From Mugil cephalus (taxonomy: Eukaryota; Chordata; Actinopteri; Mugiliformes; Mugilidae), in contig NC_061783.1 in NCBI RefSeq assembly GCF_022458985.1, positions 12,328,913-12,392,912 of the forward strand: 64,000 nt of DNA. The letters run 5' to 3'. The translations under genes and the position numbers were made by a program. Shown here piece by piece: positions 13,524-26,900 of this stretch; the stretch's first letter is position 1; each line of letters starts with the position of its first letter. The notes under the pieces are model-generated. The model did not search any database, was not told the DNA's origin, and worked only from the letters and a program-made list of their open reading frames with translations.

Positions 13524-13558
<35 letters not shown>
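13524..13558 (+). repeat. (TG)n microsatellite
   Basis: About 17 uninterrupted TG units. If the SPIRE1 3' UTR runs to about 13.3 kb, this appears in its mRNA as a (CA)n tract. Confidence 0.95.
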
Positions 13559-13559
<1 letters not shown>

Positions 13560-14850
13560 ATAAAGTGTTCATAAAGCATGTTTCAATGACAGCGATACAC
13601 TTTAAATGCCTACATTCAACTCTGGTGTCTGTTTTTATTCATCATTCCTTTGTGGGGAAACAACCAGCAGTCATTCACGCACATCTTCATTCATGAGGAA
13701 CCCCGGGAAATGGCACTGAAAAAAAATGTAGTAATTATAATGAATTAAGACAAAAACCCAACATAAACAGGTCAGATAAAAGTGCTATATGTGATTTAGA
13801 GGGGGGAAGGAGTTTCTAAACTACACAACGGAAATAAAATCTTAATATAACATCAACAGAAACATGATGATAATATTAATAAATGAACGATTTCAAATAA
13901 AGAAACTCTAGAGGCAGAAATCTTAAAACACGGTAAAATTATACTCCGACTTGGTTCTGTGTTCTTATATTAAATTTCATTTTGGAACAATAAAGATATA
14001 CAGCATGTACACATTCACAAAGCCTACATGTCTGCGCTTCTATAGCCCAGTATGGAGCGTGAAAGGCCAAGAAACCAAACCCCAGATGGCCCCGAAATCC
14101 CCGGCCCGCCCATTTACTTTATCGCACATATGTACAACAGATCTACAACTACAAAGGCATTCAGAGAAATTACATTTTGGCACCAGGCACAGAATCGAAT
14201 ATACATTTAAACTAAAACCCACCCAGAAAAATAACCCCGCCCCCCCCTCAACGTGTCGTCTCAGCAACATGAGATAACGGTGTATACGCGTTGAATCTAG
14301 CTTAAACAAAAATGACGGATGTAACATTTGGCATATTTGTTGCTGGAAGAGTAAGAGAAGGGGCAGGGGACTGTTAAAGATCTACCCCGACAGACCTGAC
14401 AAGGATCTACAGTGCATTTCTGTCAAAAAAGACAATCTGTTGTTCTTCCTGAGTGCTAGAAGTAAACAGGAACTGGAAAACGTAGTGATAGCTAAACTGA
14501 ACAATCGGGAACTATTTACATGATATAACTTGAACTCTTGGCTTTCCGTACCACTTCTGTGATGAAAGTACATCCTCACCTGGTTCAAAGGTGCCATCAG
14601 CGGCTCGTTTTTTTCCCGACATACCCTGAACGCGTGACTGCCACTTACAGAAAACATGGCCGTCCTTTGTTATGCGTGGCAGCTACTGCACCGTCCTGAC
14701 CAACGATGGCATCTTTTCCTGAGCGGGGTTAAGGTGTAAAAAACCTTTACTAACGTCAAAAAGGGATTTGTGGTTACTTTTTCTTTTTTTTTGTTCATTT
14801 TCCATTCATATTTACATTGCAGTGAATCAGTCTGTGATATATTAAGGGGA

Positions 14851-14854
<4 letters not shown>

Positions 14855-14881
<27 letters not shown>

Positions 14882-14886
14882 GTTAT
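14855..14886 (+). repeat. (TTA)n microsatellite
   Basis: A TTA run lies just downstream of the SPIRE1 stop codon, read as TAA repeats in the transcript. Confidence 0.85.
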
Positions 14887-14907
14887 TACTACTGAATGAC
14901 TGAAGTT

Positions 14908-17900
14908 CTACAGCTCATTGATGGTGCGCTCCGAGGGCCTGAAGTTGACCGAGCTGGACGATGACATGTAGAAGGACTGGGTTTTGCGATTGAGCCGGGC
15001 TCGCTTGGTGGCCACGCACAGGCTGCGCTTGCTGGACGAGATGATCTCCGTGATGAACTTTTTACAGTCTACACAGACCTCCATGGTGACCCAGTCCTCA
15101 GTCAGCTCTTTGGGCAGCTCCGGCTCGTCCTGTGAGTGTCCATCTTTGCTGCCTCCGCTGCCGCCACCGCCCCCGCTGCTTTGCTTGGAAAACCTGAACG
15201 GAGAGAAATTGTGAACATTTATCTCGATGAAGGAAGGCGGCGGCGCCAAATTCAACACGTCAACGCGAACCCGAACCCACTTGAAACTCCTGCGCAGGCT
15301 GTGTCGGGTGTGTGCAGGCCCAAACGGATTCTTGTCGGCCTCGGCTGCAGCGGAAGAAGCGCCCGCCTCGTCTTTAGCCATGGCGCTGGGGCCCAGAGAG
15401 TAGATGGGCAAAGTGGAGTAGGGCTTAGACGGCAGCCGCATCTGTGATTTAGGACACAAAAATAATGAAAACTGCTCGATGGCTAACAGGGGTTGAGATT
15501 ATCAAGTGGGTTAAATCAAGTCGACGGCCGCCTACCTTTTTCGAACACTGGGAGCACACGGGCCTGGAGAAGATGAAAACAGATCAATATTACTGAACAG
15601 TTCCTTTACAGTTAAAGAACTGAACCAAAGAGACGCTCTTTTTCATTCCTAATTTTCAAATCTTGACGCCTGTATTACCCATAATGCAACCTGATGACAG
15701 CCTGATGACAAAATCTTTCTCACTTCCAGCATTGCCAAGTGATACCACAATTAATCTTTATTATTATTATTATTATTTTTAATTAAACTGGCAACCTTAT
15801 AGTTTTACTACTCTGTGTTCTTGTAATAGTGATTCCATTTACCTTTTGCAGAACTGGCAGGTGTAGGCCCAGGTAAATAGTGAGAACTTTTTGGTCCGAC
15901 ACGAAAAGCAAAGCTGGAGAGGGGAAGAAAAGCAACGTGAGAACTGATGCGCTTAAAGGAACGGGGGGTGACAAATGATCATCTCCGGCTGAAATCAAAG
16001 CTCAGGGCGCAGCCTCTAACCTTTCCTTTCTTGAGAGCGTTGTAGACCTCTTTGTACTGCTGAAACTTCTCCAGCTCGGCCTTGACGAGCACCTGTCTGA
16101 TGTGCATCACCTCATCCACCGTCAGCGTCAGACACTCCACCGGGTAACAGAACTCCTCCTGGAGGAACACGCGCGTCGCGTCAGAGAAACATGCAAACGC
16201 ATGCAGACGAGAAAACTCACAAATAATCCAGGAACGGGCAACAAATGACGGTTTACGCTTCCAGTGAGATGAGCACCGTGTGAACAGACAGCACCATGTT
16301 TTGAATTGTGTGATGAAAGCACCCATTGCACCAAAACACCAAACCACACCATGAGATGATGAGGGTGGAAGTCGTCTAAGAGAGGGTGACAATGGCAACA
16401 CAAATTCCAGGTGACGTAACCCCTCCTGCCATGCTGGTGAACCACAACTCTTTCATATACATTTTACTATTTGGTCCATTCATCTCCATCATCTGATGAA
16501 CCGGTAACCACCCCATAAATTCATGTTTGGCATGCGCCAGTGGTTCCCCATCATGTCGCAAGCCGAGGTCACACCTGGAGATTCGCAGCGCCGGAGTGAA
16601 AATGACTCAGGGAACTTGTTTACTCATTTAGCCTCGGCTGCTAATGTTTGCAGATTTCTTAACCATCCCCGAGCTATTTTCAGCACACCGCAAACACATT
16701 CAAACCAACAGGCACGGCACAAGGTCCCATTCATCTGAAACAAGACTATTGGATTATGCTGTATTCTGGATGGTTGCCCCACACGCCGCTGTGTGTAATG
16801 CAATTTCGACGATATGCGGTGACATACCGTGCCCTTAGTGCCACTGGCGGCTTCCACCTGACCAGCAGAGGGGACAGAAACAGGAGCTTATATTGCAAGC
16901 AGCTAATAACATGCCGTGCGCTCAGGAAAAAAGTGAAAACAGGAGCTCTGTGAAGCCATTACAGGACATTTTCAGTTCATAACTTATAAACTATGTCAGC
17001 AAATCTAGGTTAACGTTTAGAGTCAAACCTCTTTACTGAGGGCCCTCCGACCCTGAATGATCTCAAAACATTAATTATCTTTTATTTAATATGTAGCATA
17101 CTATTTGATTTCATGCCGTTCATAAATGAGAGTCCAGTGATTGAAAAAATCATCTGATAGCATCCGTGCCAAAAGGAAGAGAGTTCACTGAGACGGCAGA
17201 CCTCTGAGCGATCTACGTGTCCCTTAACTTCCATCCCTTAAAGCCCGACTACTACTTAAATTAAAATCTATAAAACACATGGAGAATGGACGGCGATGTA
17301 TAAGACATGGACCATGTTACCTTGGCGCTGGGATTGGACGTCAGCTGCAGCATTACAAAACAAAAAAACAAAAAGGAAATGACTGCGAGTAAGTCTCTGG
17401 AACAGGACGGCTAACCAGAGTAAACATGTTAATGAAATATAATCGGATAAACTGAGGGCAACTTTGACAAAGACCGGAGTGTTTTATATCAACTAAAGAA
17501 GCCCATCTCCTAATTTTTACATAACAGGAAAAAAATGTGAAGCTTGTTCTCGTGTCAAATACAAAGCGAGAGAGAGCTTCAGCCTGGAAAATCAAAAGTA
17601 ATGTAGAAACAGTGGCGTTACTTATTTTAAACTAATACATGTGTTAGCGGTTCGTTATGCAGGATAAAAGTTTAGTGTAAAAATAAAACGGAAAGCTAAG
17701 CTAATGGTTTTCTTCTGACCTGACGACATCCACCTGGCTGAAAATAAGACTCCTGGTTCGGCGCCAGGGGTCTGGCATTTAAAAAAAAAATAAACAAATA
17801 AATAAATAAATAAACTAGTGGTGAGAATAACCCAATTCCATCTAACTCCTCTTCATACAGCGGCTGTCCTGTGGTTTCAATTACATCCAACGAACCTCAC

Positions 17901-20900
17901 TGGAATCATACGACTAGCACAGAGCTGCTCAGAAAGCCAGTGACTTCACTGCAAACAAATGAGCAGTCACAGGACGGGAGGAAGCTCAACAGATATATCC
18001 AGTGTTGCTGGTGGCCACGGCGACAGGCTCCATGCACTCAGATTATGTGACAGTCTACGTTAATTATAATTAGAATTGGACGATTTACGAAACGCTGTCA
18101 AAATGTCATCATTTCAAAGACTGTAAATCATTTATATTCCTATATTGGGGACTTTAGTTTGACTTGACATGTGACTCAGTGGAAATCCTACTAGCTGTGA
18201 TATGAAACCTTTGCAGTCAACAGTGTTTTTTCGAAATTCATTGTTTTTGAATGCAGCAGATCAACGTTAAAGATCAACCACTGCTCAACCAGAGTCGCAG
18301 GCATTGACAGACGTTAACGGTTCCTAAAGTCGACCTACCAAAGACTTGGAGCTCTGCCTGCATAGTCCCACGAAAGGCCGGACGCTCGTCGGGGCTTCCT
18401 TCTCGATAGAGTGCCTCCTCTGTGGAGACTGGCGCTTGTCTGGCTGAGGGGGGGCGGAGATGGGAAGGAACTGTGGAGGAGCTGTGGAGGGAAAAAAAAA
18501 AGAAAGAAGAACATATAAGAAGAGTGCGTGAGAAAGGAAAACGATTCATCCTCACGTGTTTAATGTAAGTTCGTACCCTTTTTCCCCACGACAGACTCGG
18601 GAGACGTGTCCTCAATCAAAGACGTGGAGACGCTGGAGCTACTCCGCGTGGGCTCCTCCTGTGAGCCACAAAATAACACATCTCGGGTCATGGTGACGGT
18701 TTAGAGATCGCAGGGTAAAAATCTCCCCAAGGAACATTATGTTTGTGTCTTTAAATGTATTTCTGTGTTAATCATTTATGTGCAGAGTGTCATTTTCATA
18801 TCTCGGTTTGCATAAACTTGATTAAATGCATTTCATTCCTGTAAAAGAAGCCGTCGCATCGTGTTACACAATGAATGAGAGCCGGGCGTCTTACGTCAGA
18901 TTCAGAGCTGTCCAGCTCGGCCAGCGTGGGCGCTCGGAGCAGCCTCTTCCTCTGGCTGAGCGGCGGCGCTCCACCTTGGCTGGGTCCCGCGGTGCCGCTG
19001 GCTAGAGACTGGGTGCTGACCGTCAACTTCCTGTGAGAGTCGGGAGTGTCTGTGGGTCACAGGTGCACCGGTCAGGAAACAGGTGAAGACGTACTGTAGC
19101 ATCTGACATACTGAACTGGATCTTAATAGCTGTGTAATCCTGTGTAAGTCCCGACTACAGAGGTGGCATCGGAGAGGATAAACCTCAACCACGTACCAAT
19201 GAGCGGAGCGGTGCTTATTTGGTTACAGACGCTGAGAAGTGAGAAGTGCGTTACCTGTACTGCGGAACAGGTCCTGAGGGGTGCTGATGCTTTTCCCCGC
19301 ACCTGCAGACGAGTTAAGGAATTCAGTCAGAGAGCACGAGTTCTTATATTTTCCTTCCCAACACCAGACTTATACCACAGGGAGGACTTTGCAGCAAACA
19401 AGCATCTGTCAGCCAGGTGTGAATTAACGGGGTGCTTCTGTAACAGTGCTCCACATTCAAGCACAAATAAGCTGGAAAGCACAGAGGGACTACGTGAAGA
19501 AGGGGAAAGACACAGAGGGAGACGACGAGTGCAGCCACAGTGCAACGTGTCGTTCTCATACATCCGCTGGGATCATCCCGTTAGCGGCGAAGCTACGTTC
19601 GAGCCATCATCTGCCGCTCGGATATTTGTCTGAGCTAGGCCGGCGTTATGTAATTTGTCACATGAGAGAGGATTACGTTGACCAGCAGGTCTGACTGGCT
19701 GCAGCGACGACTCATAATCTCACATTACTGGCACAGGCTCAGCCGCAACCGCAGACAGAAACTGTGAGCGGCAGCTCACGTCAGGTGTGCTCTCCACTCA
19801 TGTCACTTCAACAATTAGCGCTTCTCCGATTTCGTATTTTCGTTTTCCCCCTCTGAAACATGCCAAATGTACAGAAAACCTGAGATTTAAGTTGCACTGT
19901 GCTGACCCCGCCTCTCCCTCAGGTACAGGAGGTGTACCAGGTCACACCAGCCCGCTGAGTGACGGCAGCGCGTCACAGGGACTGATACAACACGATGACG
20001 GCAAAACAAGTTGTGTGTGTGTGTGTTTCAAGCGGGAGCTAGCCCTAAGAATAGCCTGGGATGACACACGAGGCAGAACAACGGGATGGACTTTACCTGA
20101 CGAGTCAAAACTGTACGACATGCTAAGAGGTCGCATGACTGACAGAAATGGCCGCGTTTGAGGGGGAAAAAATGAATGGAGGCAAATAGGAGAAAAAGAA
20201 AAAGTTAAAAAAATGGACGATGGAGTCAATGAGTTGTTAACAAACAGACCGTTCTAACAGGACTCTACAATCCGTATGTATATGTATGATTATGCAACAA
20301 CCGCTTAGCTTTCTGAAGCGGCTAACAAAAAGAGTCTTGTGAGAGCAGCTTAAAACACTGCATGACATAGACAGACAAAATGCTTATCTGGTTAAAGCTT
20401 TCAGACGTTATGTCCGATTGGCCGATCATGCTCGCTGCATGCCAAGAAGGATTATGAACCTCATGTAGACTGATTGCTTCAAAAAGCAGGTTTATTTACA
20501 CAACAACGTCAAAGACATGTCTCAGTCTCTGGTACTGAAGGCCCCGGCCTACGGTCTAAGTGATCCTTATTTAAACACTCTGACACTTCTGATTAAGTGA
20601 ATGAGTAAACACAGGAGGGTTGTTAGAGTAACCATGATGGATGCAGTTAATGGTTTATGTCTGGAGTGGATGGGTTAAGGTCATAAAGAGCAGCCATGCA
20701 GTAAGTTCACAGCCACGCTGGGCCAGAGAGACGATGTCCTTCAGTTGATTTTTTTTATGTGTGTGTGTGTGTGTGTGTGTCCTCCCTCACCCAGGCGGTT
20801 TCTGCGGATCATGTCTGGTGAGACCGGCCTGAGCTTCCTCTCAGCTTTGATGTCTTCCAGCAGGCGCTCGTGGAGACTCCGGGGACGCGGAGGGTGAGGT

Positions 20901-23900
20901 TTGAGTTTACGGGCCGCGACCTGTCATGACAACCACAGGGGGTGAGAACTGGGTCGCCATGGCAACCGGAGTGAGATTTTCTTCCTTTTTCTTCCCCTTG
21001 CCTCACACTTCAACTCCAAAATATTTTTTTAACTGATTGGTTATTCATCGAGTTCATAGCTATGAAGTGCTGCAAGTGTTCCTCATTAACACCCAGTCAG
21101 TTACAGTACTGTGTGGAACATGTGACACCCAAACAATGATGTCAGTGACTGCGTATGGCCCCCATAGACAGGTCTAACCATTGTTTTTCATCTCATAGTT
21201 CTTCAAACTCACTTTAACTCAGATTTCAGTGGAGGTACTTTCCCCACATGAGGCACCTTGACTGACGTAGATGCACATGAATGAAAGTGGCGCCAACAAT
21301 CAAAACAACAGCTCTTACAAAATGGAATTAAACACTGAACAACATCGAAGTGCCTGGCTTTATCTGGCTTATATGAGGCATTATTGTCGGGCAGAACTAA
21401 GGCTGCAATACCAGTTGTCAGTCTAGTATTAGGCCACTTCAGGGTTCCTACAGGGGGTGCAAACGCAAACAGAAGAAGGGTCTCTGTCCACTCACCGGGT
21501 TGAGAGGAGGTCGTGACCTGATGAAATCAAGGATGATCTCATGTGCACTCTTCTTTAACCTTGGAGGTATGTTACCATTCACCTGGAATAGAGAAACACG
21601 TGGTGAATACAGTGTAGACACACATGATTTCAAGAAATAATTTCACAACACACCAGTGACCTGAGGGCTCCATTTTCCAGAGAATAAAAGGTATGACTGT
21701 AAGCAGGAAGTATGGCGCAACACAATCTCAATCTAGAAACTTAGTTGGAACTCAGGTGATTGACTCACCATGACTTTTCGCAGCTTGTAGCGCTTGGAGC
21801 GGATGTCGTCCATCAGCATTTCATAAGGTGTGAGCTGGTATTCAATCGGTAGTGGGTTGTACTGACGCTCCTGAACCTTCTTCAACTTCACACCGTGTCG
21901 CAGATCCCGCATCACCTGCACCCAGAACCGTGCCTGGTGGCAAAGAAAGAGATATTGGTAACCATGCTTTTACATCACAAAGAAAATGATCACAGCAACA
22001 CACGGGCACGAGTTTAATCTGGCGGTTCCTGGCGCATTACGAGGACAGTCTTCTTACCCAGTCTGCATTTTGCAGCTCATCGAGGTCTTGATTGGATTCC
22101 TCCCGCGTCTCACCTTCCATCTTGCGAAGGTTCTAGACAAAAAACGAGAAAAGAAAAACATCAGATGAGGAGAAAGTGCTCGGCTGCACTTCGCCAAGTT
22201 CATTGTATGTGTTATATGTATATGTCAGATCTTTAATTTATGTTTTGAAAATGGTGTTTTTCCACAGATGCGGAAGATTGCAAAGCTTACTCCGCTACCA
22301 GAAAAAAATGTCCTTTGTTGGTCCAGATATTAGGTCTGAGTATTCTACTTGTATTCTACATTATTTGTAGGTAGATTAAATGTTACCTTGAAGTAAATAA
22401 CATCAACAACAAGCGCCAACATGCATATAGGCCTGGCTATTCCTAAAGAACAGCATTAACATCACTGACTGAAAACTGGCTAAAAGACATTGATGGGAAG
22501 TAAATGGTTGGTGCTGTGCTCCTGGACCTATTATTAATAAATAAGCTATTAGCATATCATTTTGACATCAGTGCTATTAAGTTAATGAAAAGTTAATTGT
22601 GCATTATGCAACAATGTGTGCAATTTAACAGTTCAATTTCAGACATGGCGACCATGCAATGTGGTGTCCCCCAGGGGAGTTGTCTGGGCCCGTTGCAGTA
22701 ATCAATTTATGTTAACGAGTTACCCCATGCACTTAATAGAGCTTCCATGAAAATCTATGCAGGTGACACAGTAGTGGGTGTGGCTACTAATGAAACACTT
22801 TCTAGGTCAACACATATCAATAAGTCCATCTAAGATGAATAGAGCTATTTTTCATGATAAGGAGGGCAGCACGTTTACCGTCAGGCTTAGCAGTTAAACT
22901 GGTATTGCAATCTTTGGTACTATCCTGTCTCGACTATTGCCCTACAATATGGTCTAGTGCCTCAAAACAAGACTTTTCGAAACTCCAAATCACGCAGAAA
23001 ATGGCGGCATGACTCGCTCTCTGGGTGGAGAAGTGTAGAGGGGACGCATGGAGCGCTGACATTAGACCAAAGACTGACTTATAGTTTGGTGACTTTTCTG
23101 TTTAACATTCATCATGCGTGAAAACCTTATAATTTGTTATAAGTTGTTATTTGTCGTTACAAATGATAGTCGTGGCCTTTAATGTTCATTTCACTCTACC
23201 GAGAACCGAGACTCTTCAGAGAACTGATGTATGGGGCAGTGGCACACTGGAACCAACACGTACAACTGAGACTGAAAAGAACAAAGTTAAAAGAGGCCAT
23301 TATCTGTGAAGTAGTAATGTTTTGCTCGCTGGCTAAATTCTTATTCTTAGTCTAATCCTAATGAAATTTGTTGAAGGAACAGAATTTGTAATATTGCTTT
23401 GTATTTTAATTTGTACCATATTATGTTTAGATCTGACTGTCGCGTACAGTATCAGTGTTTGGACCCCAGGAAGAATAGCCTCCACCATGGTGAGGACTAA
23501 TGGGGATCCATAACAAAACTACCAGCTAAAATTAACTCGAGGTCACTGGCAAAGTGCCTGTATCGTTGTTGCAGGCTTGTTAATTAATCAATAGATGGTG
23601 TCCGTGTCGATGTCCGTCTCATCCCGTATTGACAGTAAACCAGAGGAAAAATAAATACATCAATAATCAGCTAATGTCTGTGATTACTGTGTCTGAAAGC
23701 TAGTTACTAAAATTTCTGGGTGAATAATTTGAACGACAGGCCTCCTTCCTCGTTGATCTACTCAACCCCTTTTCAATAGTCAGCTGCCAGAAACTGTTAA
23801 TTGCCACTCTGCTGGGTGCGTTTTAAACATGCCTGTAAGCTACAGCATCCATTTAATTTGCTCTTTGCTCCAAGTTCAGTAAAAGTTCATCAAAAGTTGA

Positions 23901-26900
23901 ATAAAACATGACCGGATGTAACTCAACACCAGAGATTCAGATCAAAGTAAAAGAGCCTTTAGGGGTCTCCGGTGGCCATTTATCATCTATCTATTCAGTC
24001 ACACGTTCACATGAAACACATTCCTTCCCGCTAAGCATCTTCCTATCTAACCTTTCTCTTCTCTTCCTAATGCGTTACCGCTGAAAATTTTTATCTAACA
24101 TCTCTCTCTCTGTCAGCTATTTTTGGTTTCTATATTGGTAGAAAAGTCAGGGGATTCCAAGTGAAAAACTCCAAAAGTAAAAGGAACCAAAAGGAAAAAC
24201 TCAATGACTACCCTTTCAATTTGTAAGCATACGCGCTGCGTGGTTACTTATTAGCAATTATCCAGTGACATTTAGCGTTACAGGGAGTCCCCTATATTCT
24301 AGTCGCCCCATTCCTTCCTGTAAGCTCCTTGAATTGCTCTAATGAGGTTAAACTTGATTCTATAACCGTGTATTACGTAAGATTGTTTGCATGGACGATG
24401 TCTGCTGCAGAAGCCACACATACTGTGTACACACTGTACTCTTAAACCTCACTCCAATCGCTGCAAACAACAGCACATTAGTAAGAGCACAAGAATTTGC
24501 TATTGCAAGATATTTTCCTCCGTGATGCACCCGGGTGGTATGCTTCTGCCACCGGCTCAGCCCGCCTATGACATTTTACACTATTTTCATTGTAATTTAT
24601 GGTCCAAATTAAAGGCTGCAAACCCAAGCACATTTTCTCCAGCTCCAATCCCTCCGCTTAAAGACAGAAATCTTCCACTTAGCTACTGCGCAGACACGAC
24701 AGTCATGATGCCAGATCACGTCCATGCAGGATTAAATCATGCCAAGTAGCTGAGCTCCTGGCCTGCCAAACAGGCGGGTCAAACAGGGGCACCCACACAG
24801 TCTCAATCCTTCCCTCCCATTGCCACTTTGTGGTCTGTTTTGTCATTATTGGGCCGTTTCTGGGCTGCATTCTGGTATTTTCCTTTCTCTGCAACAGAAA
24901 GTCTGCTGCCCTAACAGATCCTTTTTCTAGTATACCAGTACGCTAAAGCAGAGCGGTAAACCTCACTGATAAGAAACTTTGGTGCTTTCCCTCATCTCCT
25001 CTGTGTGCATGCTTTTCCGCATTTTTACCAGTTTGTGATTTTTTGTTATGATTCACGGGTAAAATAACTGCACCAATTCTCAAAAGGGAGTCCAAAATTA
25101 GTCATTATTCAAGACTACCGGCTTCATTTTTAGATACACGCGTGTACAGTCAATGTCAGACGCCAAACTTTTCTCACCTCCTTCGCGCTCTTGATCTTCT
25201 CTAGGAAGGTGCGCAGTTCCCTGGCTTCGGCGTAGAGAGCCCGACACACCGCCTGGTAGTGGTTGGGGGCGTCTGACGGGCTGGGCAGGTGGGACGAACA
25301 TATCTGGAGAGGGAAAGAAGAGGTTAGGAATGGGTTATATAAATGTGCATAATCATTAATTAAACATGGCCCATATAAAGTGCACACACTAGCATCTTAG
25401 GTGACTGGTCTATTATCGATTTCTTACAGTGTATAATTAAGGTAAGAGTCTTTTGGGGCCAATTATTTAACTACTTTTGAAAGAAGAACTTTCCAACAAA
25501 TCCATATGGATAGAAACCATTTCCGTAAAGTAAAAAGTAAAATTAGAAAAACTCCATTTCTATCTATTTTTGACACTGGTGGCCATGTTGGACTGTAAAG
25601 AGACTAGAGGCTGTCGTGTCCATCTGGTGAAATCATTGACAATATTGCTCTACTACTCACTACGCGCTCACATGACCACACTCAGACGCCCTAATGATTC
25701 CCGTCTTAGTCTGGTCGAACACAAAGTATATCTCGTGCCGGCGAGCATGTCATTAGATTTGGAAGATTGTAATGACGTTATGTGAAAATATTGGTTCGAA
25801 TTAAATCGTTTATTGGTTGCACTTGACAGGAAGCCATGGGGACAAGGAATTCATGGCAGCTCATGCTGGGATGGGATTCAAACCTTCTCTGTAACCCGTC
25901 CAATATTTCACTGGAAACAGAAAGAGCAGTCAGAGTAATGGTGCAACGCGTGGACTAGAGCGGCTAAAACATCAACAATGCAAACCGGACCGTCCAGTTG
26001 CATGCCTAGCGTCGCCCGTTTACCACTGGAAGCTGAGGCCTGTGAGCTATTCTGAGTGTGATTGTAATGATAATAAAAGGTGCCTGCCAGAGCAAATGAT
26101 GTGCTTTCAAATTATCTCTTGTGGAACAATGAGGGGAACCGGAAGAATTGCATATTTGCGTCTTCATCTACAGGGCTTGGTCTCAGGAATGTCTGACATG
26201 GCAAACGCGGTCTTCGTTTTCACTCTCTATGGGAAAATTCCAGGTGGCATACATGAGGTGACTTAAGTACGCGCTTTAAATGTCGCCTCATCGGCTGTTT
26301 CCATTGTTTTCACCAAAAACAATCAACTCTTAAGAAATGTGACGCGTTTGCATTATGTGTTAAACTGATGGCCTCTTTTTTTCCCCCCTGAAATCAAGGC
26401 TTTTTGATGAGCCTTCATTACAGTAACGTGACGATGAGGGGGCTATAATCTAACGCCCGGACTGACAGCTCTGGCAAGAAGATGACAGCTCATTCCTCAG
26501 TTCACTATTCAGTGTTTCAAACACCTATTTCTGTCTAAGGGGGCTGCTTTAATACCAAGTCCTGTCATCTTTTGTCAACTTTACATCATGCTGCACTTTC
26601 ACTGACCCACCTCCCTCCGTGACAGAACAGAAGGCAGCCGAGAATGCGCGGTTATGTAAACCTGCCGTGTCACAACAACATATTGCAGAGGGAGGATTGT
26701 TGAAGGAATTAGGGGTCGCGGTGGAGCGCGCACTGGCAGCGAACAGACGAAACATTTGTGTTCCACGGCGAGTTCATTATATAGCGGAGAGCAGTCAGGG
26801 ACTGTTTCTAAGCCTATTCCCTAAATGCCAGTGTGTTTACACAGCTATAGTTAAAAGTCTCATACACGGAAGCTCCTCTCTACCTCTAATCTGGCTGAGC

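Larger units (their letters stand above)
12724..14907 (-). other. SPIRE1: Probable SPIRE1 3' UTR and flank
   Basis: SPIRE1 ends at 14908 on the minus strand. Downstream of it on that strand I see AATAAA at 14860-14855 (very close to the stop), 13639-13634 and 13341-13336. The dense, repeat-poor sequence from about 13330 to 14900 fits a long 3' UTR ending near 13.3 kb. Which signal is used cannot be decided here. No independent gene was found. Confidence 0.4.

Noticed and set aside
15136-15447. 103-aa plus-strand ORF over the last SPIRE1 exon
   Set aside because: It is the shadow of the GC-rich SPIRE1 terminal exon, whose minus-strand frame is clearly the real one.
17696-17890. Possible extra SPIRE1 exon after a T-rich tract (reading ...[12 protein letters not shown])
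   Set aside because: The exon defined by the best splice sites (52 nt) would break the reading frame, and there is no similarity to Spire proteins.
19163-19633. 156-aa plus-strand ORF antisense to SPIRE1
   Set aside because: It has no recognisable domain, and it lies in a SPIRE1 intron opposite to the coding strand; composition looks random.
24387-24749. 120-aa plus-strand ORF rich in Cys and His
   Set aside because: The Cys/His spacing fits no zinc-finger pattern; it is intronic in SPIRE1 and has no supporting signals.
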